Positions 10,133 to 13,420 of a stretch of DNA of 13,420 nucleotides are shown here, piece after piece. The notes beneath the pieces were generated by a model, which was given only the letters and a program-made list of their open reading frames with translations, had not been told where the DNA came from and did not search any database. Numbering within the stretch: position 1 is the stretch's first letter; the number at the start of each line of letters is the position of its first letter. The DNA is from Dictyocoela muelleri (lineage: Eukaryota; Microsporidia): positions 1 to 13,420 of the forward strand of contig SDVU01000437.1 in the NCBI GenBank assembly GCA_016256075.1, written 5' to 3'. A program made the position numbers and the translations under genes.

Positions 10133-10384
10133 GAAATCGATGTAAAAAATTCATCGAATAACTAAATATGTTGATTTATTTCTATTATAAAAATTTTAAA
10201 AATACCTTATGTCAAGAACAGGGGATTTTTAATTTTTTTATTTTTTTTAATTTTTTTAAATTTTTAATAAATTGAAAAATCCCTTGTTCTTTACTTGTCC
10301 AAATAATTAATTAAATGAATAAATCTACCAATTTGAGAAATTCCCATGCTTTGAATCTTTTATCACGGATGCTTGGATACGACA

Positions 10385-11074
10385 ATATATATATCCTTTT
10401 ATAAACAATCATTTTCGATTCTAACCTTTCTCAAAAACCATCTCTGAAAAACATCACGAGTTACCAAATCTAGGAATGTCAAATTAAAATAAAAATATTG
10501 CTTATTGTTTTATTAATGTTTTATAAACTTTATTTATAATAAACCGGATTTATAACTGTATACAAAAAAATAGGGGTTTTATATGTATATAAAATGATAA
10601 AATAAAAAACGCTTTTAGTTTGATCATATTTGGCACTTTACTATGTTTCTTTAGGGCATGTTGCTGTAAAAAGTTAGATAAAATATTTTTGCTTAATGAA
10701 GATATGTTATTTGTATAAAAAATCTGGGCGATCTTGCGTCAACCGCTTTCGGCTAGTTCTCGTGTATCTTCTTAAAACTAAAAACCATTCTAGTTTTTCT
10801 TGAAATTTATCTCACGTATATTTTTGATTTTTTTCCTTAAAAGATATATGTGATGATCGGGGTAAAGTTGAAATTCTTGAACTTTTTGGTTTAAGATATT
10901 ATTAGCTGAGCCTAATTATGTATAAGTATTTAAAACATGTCAAAACTTTAATAAAATATGTATATACCCCCGAAAAATTAATTCTATGGCTTTAAAAACT
11001 AATATATGACTGAAAAAATAATTTTAAAAGTCCGTAAAAATAAGTCTTTGACTGAAAAAAGAGGATTTATTCCA
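10385..11074. other. Gene-free region right of the LTR element
   Basis: No recognisable gene on either strand. A slightly less AT-rich patch at about 10720-10770 (GCGTCAACCGCTTTCGGC) gives short minus-strand frames without a recognised family; it may be a worn fossil. Traces of the reverse minisatellite begin at about 10970. Confidence 0.5.
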
Positions 11075-11335
11075 AAAAACAACGTGTTTATAACTACGGA
11101 AAATGTGCCTATAACTCCGCCAAAATATGTAATAATCCTGCTGTGGCTATAACTCTGAGACGTGTCTATAACTCTGGTAAAATGCGTCTATAAGTTTTGT
11201 AAATATGTCTATAACTTTGGGATAAGTGTCTTTAACTTTGTGAAAATATGTCTATAATTTTGCGAAAAATATGGCTATAACTTTGGTAAAGGTGTCAATA
11301 ACTACGGGGAAAATGCGACTATAACTATAGGAAAT
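11075..11335 (-). repeat. Worn ~22-bp minisatellite block, reverse orientation
   Basis: About eleven degenerate units spaced 20-24 bp carry the core GTCTATAACTTTG (the reverse complement of the CAAAGTTATAGAC form). Clear cores lie near 11165, 11187, 11210 and 11250. Even more worn traces may reach back to about 10970. The units differ from each other far more than those at 13306-13420, so this is an older expansion of the same family. Confidence 0.8.
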
Positions 11336-11758
11336 ACTTTATACTTTCGATATCTTACAAAAAGATTTTTTTATCATTTTTTTGATTACCTTTTTTTAAT
11401 CTAATTCTGGATCATTTGGGGGCTCAGTGCCGAAAATTAAACGTACCGAAGACTATAAAAAATTGAAGGACATGTGGAGAGGAGTATTTCATGATAAATT
11501 ACAAGGGGTATATTTTTCATGATTTTTACCTTCTTATTTTTTTAATTTTTTGTAATATTCGATATTTTTTATTTATTTCTACGAATTAGCCAAAAGTCCA
11601 AACATTTTTATTTTATTACTGTAGTAATGTTGCCAAAATTTTTAAAAAATACAAAATATTTTTTGATTATAATTTTGATCAACATAATATCTAAATTTAA
11701 AACAAATAACTTTTAATTTTTCTCTTAAAAACAAAACATAACGTTAATCGATATTTAA
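11336..11758. other. Gene-free AT-rich spacer
   Basis: Long A/T runs. A 32-codon open stretch at 11427-11522 on the plus strand (VPKIKRTEDYKKLKDMWRGV and on) has a less AT-biased, Lys/Asp-rich composition but no start codon and no recognised family. Confidence 0.5.
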
Positions 11759-11866
11759 AGATTTTTTTTAAAATGCAATAAATGTGGAAATTTTTCTGAT
11801 ATATTTTGCATATGTTGCAAAAACTGCATTTTAATCATCGTTCACAACATACTGCCCAATAATTAA
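11759..11866 (+). other. Short Cys-rich open frame, possible decayed zinc-binding gene
   Basis: A 35-codon open stretch between two stops reads CNKCGNFSDIFCICCKNC, i.e. six Cys in 18 residues spaced C-x2-C-x7-C-x-C-C-x2-C, followed by a His. Such spacing looks like part of a zinc-binding fold, but no family is recognised and there is no in-frame ATG. It could be an exon whose neighbours are not recognisable, a gene remnant, or chance, since TGC/TGT-rich runs are unusual but possible here. Confidence 0.25.
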
Positions 11867-12293
11867 TTTTGAGGTTATTTGAATTCTATATTTTTATTAT
11901 TTGTGATTCTTAAAATTCATATTTTTAAAATTATTTTTTCTGATTTACAAATAATTACCAAAATCCTAAAATTTAATTTTTTTTCGGGTTTTTTCGACAT
12001 CATTTTAAATGATTTGACTATGACTAAATCAACTATACTACGTCAAATCAAATATATCTACCTTTCTTTAAATTTATCATTATGATTCATTTTAATATTA
12101 TAAAGTTTAAATGAACTATACATACTGAATCAACTATAATCTTCCATTTAAGGTTTTATAAATCGGTACCATTAACTATTAATTCTAATAAATGTCAATT
12201 ATTAAAGTTATAATAATGGTTGACTTTTTTTTGAAAATGTTAATATTTTATCTGTATAGCTCAATTTTTTGTCTAATTAACAATCATTATATA
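11867..12293. other. 5' flank of the E1 gene
   Basis: Strongly AT-rich, without recognised gene or repeat. Open frames here are Phe/Ile/Leu-rich and look like chance. A TATA-like ATTATATAC lies at 12286-12294, close to the start, but in this composition it has little weight. Confidence 0.4.
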
Positions 12294-12296
12294 CCC
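12294..12296 (+). promoter_or_regulatory. CCC start-proximal signal of the E1 gene
   Basis: A CCC triplet sits 5 bases before the ATG in otherwise almost pure A/T sequence (ATACCCTTAAAATG). CCC- or GGG-like triplets just before the start codon are a described transcription/start signal in Microsporidia. It supports this ATG as the start and the organism guess, but three bases alone are weak evidence. Confidence 0.4.
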
Positions 12297-12301
12297 TTAA
12301 A

Positions 12302-13183
12302 ATGAAAATTTTGATAACAGGTAAATAAATCTAATTAGGAGCTGGTGGCTTGGGATCAGAACTTTTAAAATTACTAAGACAAGAAAATCATGAAATAACA
12401 ATAATTGATAATGATACAATATCAGTCACAAACCTAAATAGACAATTTTTTTATACGATTAAAGATATTGGAAAGAAAAAAACTGATATCATTAGAAAAA
12501 GAATTTCAGAAGACAAATATTTATCAATGAATAGCCACAAAATTGATGGTAATAATAATATCCTTAAGAATTTTGTTGATAAAGATGAATCTAAAAATGA
12601 ATCACTTGGCATATCAGATTATTCTAAAAATAATGTTTTTGCTTATTTTATGCGAGTTCAAGATATAGATAAAAAATTTCTGTCAAAATTTGATATTGTT
12701 TTTGTCGCTCTTGATAATATCGAAGGAAGGATGCATATGAACTATTTATGCAAATTGTATAAAATCCTAATGATTGATGGTGGTGTTGAAAATTTTGAAT
12801 GTCATGTAAAATGTGTTACTGATGAGTCGTGCTTATATTGCATAAAATCATTATATACAAATCAACAAAAAGGATATTGCACTTTAAAAGATGAACGAAT
12901 AAGGCTTATACATCAATTAAGTGAATCAATGTCAAATGAAGAAATTGTAGTTGAATTTAATAGAATGAAAATATATGGTAATACTGATATGAAAGAAGTC
13001 GAAAGTGTTTTAAATAATGTATTGCCAAATATATGTACTATTAATTCTATTTGTGCGGCTTTGATGATTATCTGTTGGAAGAAAAAATTGAATTTTTTGT
13101 ACTTTAATGGTAAAGCTTTGAATTTTACTTTTGTTGATATTAAGAAAGACGAAGATTGTATTTTATGCAATGATTGTGAATAA
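12302..13183 (+). CDS. UBA3: UBA3-like E1 ubiquitin-like-protein activating enzyme, two exons
   Basis: Predicted catalytic subunit of a heterodimeric E1 (NEDD8-type, ThiF/Rossmann fold), which adenylates a ubiquitin-like protein and holds it as a Cys thioester. Exon 1 is 12302-12320, exon 2 is 12339-13183, giving 287 residues. Seen: GAGGLG nucleotide loop (7-12), IDNDT (29-33) with the ATP-ribose Asp, NLNRQF (38-43), Lys near 54, LDN (131-133), IDGG (152-155), zinc pairs CLYC (171/174) and CILC (280/283), and GYCT with the likely catalytic Cys187. VQDID, LDNIEGR, IDGG and the ending fit UBA3 better than UBA2 (SUMO E1). It is much shorter than usual UBA3 (about 440-460): the Cys domain is cut to about 45 residues after Cys187 and the ubiquitin-fold domain is missing. 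An acidic, Asn-rich stretch (about 75-108) is an insert. The start is the only ATG joining the glycine loop in frame after splicing. UBA2 remains the alternative. No partner subunit is in the window. Confidence 0.85.
12321..12338 (+). other. 18-nt spliceosomal intron in the E1 gene
   Basis: The intron is GTAAATAAATCTAATTAG. It has a GT..AG boundary, a GTAAAT donor and a CTAAT branch-like motif directly abutting the TAG acceptor, an arrangement known for short microsporidian introns. Removing it turns ACA-G and GA-GCT into Thr-Gly-Ala and completes the conserved ITGAGGLG loop. The length is a multiple of three, but retention brings an in-frame TAA two codons after the splice site, so unspliced RNA cannot encode the enzyme. 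It lies in phase 1, only 19 nt after the A of the start codon, as microsporidian introns often do. Confidence 0.85.
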
Positions 13184-13305
13184 ATTTTGGTTATTAAATT
13201 ATGCAATCACTGCACTAAATTTCTTGAAATCATAATTTATGCATTGATTATTTTTAAATATTTTTTAAAATAATAATTTATGCATTTGTACAGGGGTTTT
13301 CATAG
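13184..13305. other. 3' flank of the E1 gene with a 14-bp direct repeat
   Basis: The stop is followed by AT-rich sequence. The 14-mer ATAATTTATGCATT occurs at 13232-13245 and again at 13273-13286, with a related AATTATGCAAT near 13195. No coding signal is seen. The repeats may be a remnant of slippage or a 3' processing context; no function can be assigned. Confidence 0.5.
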
Positions 13306-13420
13306 TTATAAACACCTTTTCCCAAAGTTATAAACACCTTTTCCCAAAGTTATAAACACCATATCCCAAAGTTATAAACACCTTTTCCCAAAGTTATAAA
13401 CACCTTTTCCCAAACTTATA
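13306..13420 (+). repeat. Young 22-bp tandem array
   Basis: Five full units and one partial unit of 22 bp start at 13306, 13328, 13350, 13372, 13394 and 13416. Each begins TTATAAACACC and ends CCCAAAG, with four to six variable bases between. Copies are almost identical; the third differs by AT for TT in its middle and the fifth ends CAAAC. The array runs off the window edge. Its sequence is recognisably the source form of the worn blocks at 1750-1835, 2140-2298, 2715-2865 and 11075-11335. Confidence 0.95.

Larger units (their letters stand above)
9485..10300. mobile_element. 816-bp inverted-repeat element carrying three tRNA-like modules
   Basis: Flanked by exact 7-bp copies of AAATAAT (9478-9484 and 10301-10307) inside the right LTR; the left LTR has the empty site. 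Left end: CAAGTCAAGAATAGGGGATT (9490 on). Right end, reversed: CAAGTAAAGAACAAGGGATT. The left-end motif recurs as GTCAAGAACAGGGGATTTTT at 10210-10229 and forms a second, short inverted repeat with the right end. The interior (9690-10140) is much less AT-rich than its surroundings and holds three tRNA-like blocks, all on the minus strand. No protein-coding region is seen, so it must have been moved by another element's machinery. Confidence 0.75.
4870..10384 (-). mobile_element. Ty3/gypsy LTR retrotransposon fossil, end to end with nested inserts
   Basis: Both LTRs are present in the same orientation (4870-5453 and 9285-10384, each ~280 bp once its insert is set aside), with TG..CA edges on the minus strand. 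Minus-strand parts, right to left: a gag-like zinc-knuckle stretch (WCDVHKSN, about 8375-8425), a retropepsin-like region (about 8000-8260), reverse transcriptase (about 7050-7650, with DIRIVVDYRDLN and KYFTTLDLNHGYHQI), an RNase H-like stretch (about 6600-7000) and integrase (about 5800-6400, with GHTGQSKIYLTLRRYYKI). That PR-RT-RH-IN order is Ty3/gypsy. It is broken in many places in every domain. The two LTRs look roughly four-fifths identical by eye, so it is old. Confidence 0.88.
9285..10384 (-). repeat. Right LTR (5' LTR of the minus-strand element), interrupted
   Basis: Carries the same landmarks as the left LTR and ends GGATACGACA, i.e. TG at the minus-strand start. An 816-bp inverted-repeat element plus its 7-bp duplication splits it at 9485-10307. 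The left and right LTRs serve as empty-site controls for each other's insertion. Confidence 0.88.

Noticed and set aside
11427-11522. Open stretch VPKIKRTEDYKKLKDMWRGV and on as a small gene
   Set aside because: No ATG at its start, only 31 codons, and no recognised family; noted in the spacer entry instead.
11879-12085. 68-residue open frame upstream of the E1 gene
   Set aside because: No ATG start, Phe/Ile/Leu-rich low-complexity translation, no family resemblance.
12302-13183. Bacterial ThiF/MoeB gene starting at the TTG of 12350
   Set aside because: That start drops half of the GxGGxG loop, while splicing an 18-nt GT-AG intron restores it and supplies an ATG; the two-CxxC zinc site with CT[IL] catalytic Cys motif fits eukaryotic E1 subunits.
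12913-13206. 97-residue minus-strand open frame
   Set aside because: Antisense shadow of the E1 gene.
13306-13420. CRISPR array or telomere repeat
   Set aside because: Units are contiguous with no spacers, which excludes CRISPR; a 22-bp unit with internal related blocks is not a usual telomere repeat.

Overview
The window looks like an AT-rich (well over 70% A+T by eye), repeat-loaded stretch of a small-intron eukaryotic genome, most like one of the expanded, transposon-rich microsporidian genomes. The grounds are: one host gene in 13.4 kb, an 18-nt intron with the branch-point-like CTAAT fused to the 3' splice site, a CCC triplet just before the start codon, and a KRBA2-like integrase fossil of a kind common in microsporidian assemblies. 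No marker such as rRNA is present, so this placement is an inference; another reduced AT-rich parasite is possible.

Layout, left to right. Positions 130-1140 hold a minus-strand integrase fossil. Positions 1140-3057 have no gene: poly-T tracts, a short hairpin, a large imperfect inverted repeat and three worn blocks of a ~22-bp minisatellite. Positions 3058-4857 are a decayed pogo/Tigger-type DNA transposon (1.8 kb) with CAGTC ends and recognisable psq-like HTH, CENP-B-type HTH and DDE_1 regions. Twelve bases further on, 4870-10384 is an old Ty3/gypsy LTR retrotransposon on the minus strand. Its two ~280-bp LTRs are each interrupted by a different small inverted-repeat element: 294 bp in the left LTR and 816 bp in the right LTR. 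The 816-bp insert contains three tRNA-like modules. Both inserts are flanked by 7-bp target duplications, which are exact in one case.

Positions 10385-12300 are gene-free except for another minisatellite block (reverse orientation) and a small Cys-rich open frame. The one convincing host gene is at 12302-13183: a UBA3-like E1 activating-enzyme catalytic subunit of 287 residues. Its glycine-rich nucleotide loop (GAGGLG) is completed only by removing the 18-nt intron. It keeps the adenylation residues, the catalytic Cys and the zinc cysteines, but lacks the C-terminal ubiquitin-fold domain and has a very short Cys domain. Downstream, 13306-13420 is a nearly perfect 22-bp tandem array running off the window, the young version of the worn arrays elsewhere.

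The nesting gives a relative history: LTR element first, then the two small inverted-repeat elements in its LTRs; the pogo element lies alongside and is also worn. Apart from the E1 gene the window is mostly a graveyard of mobile DNA and minisatellite expansions.
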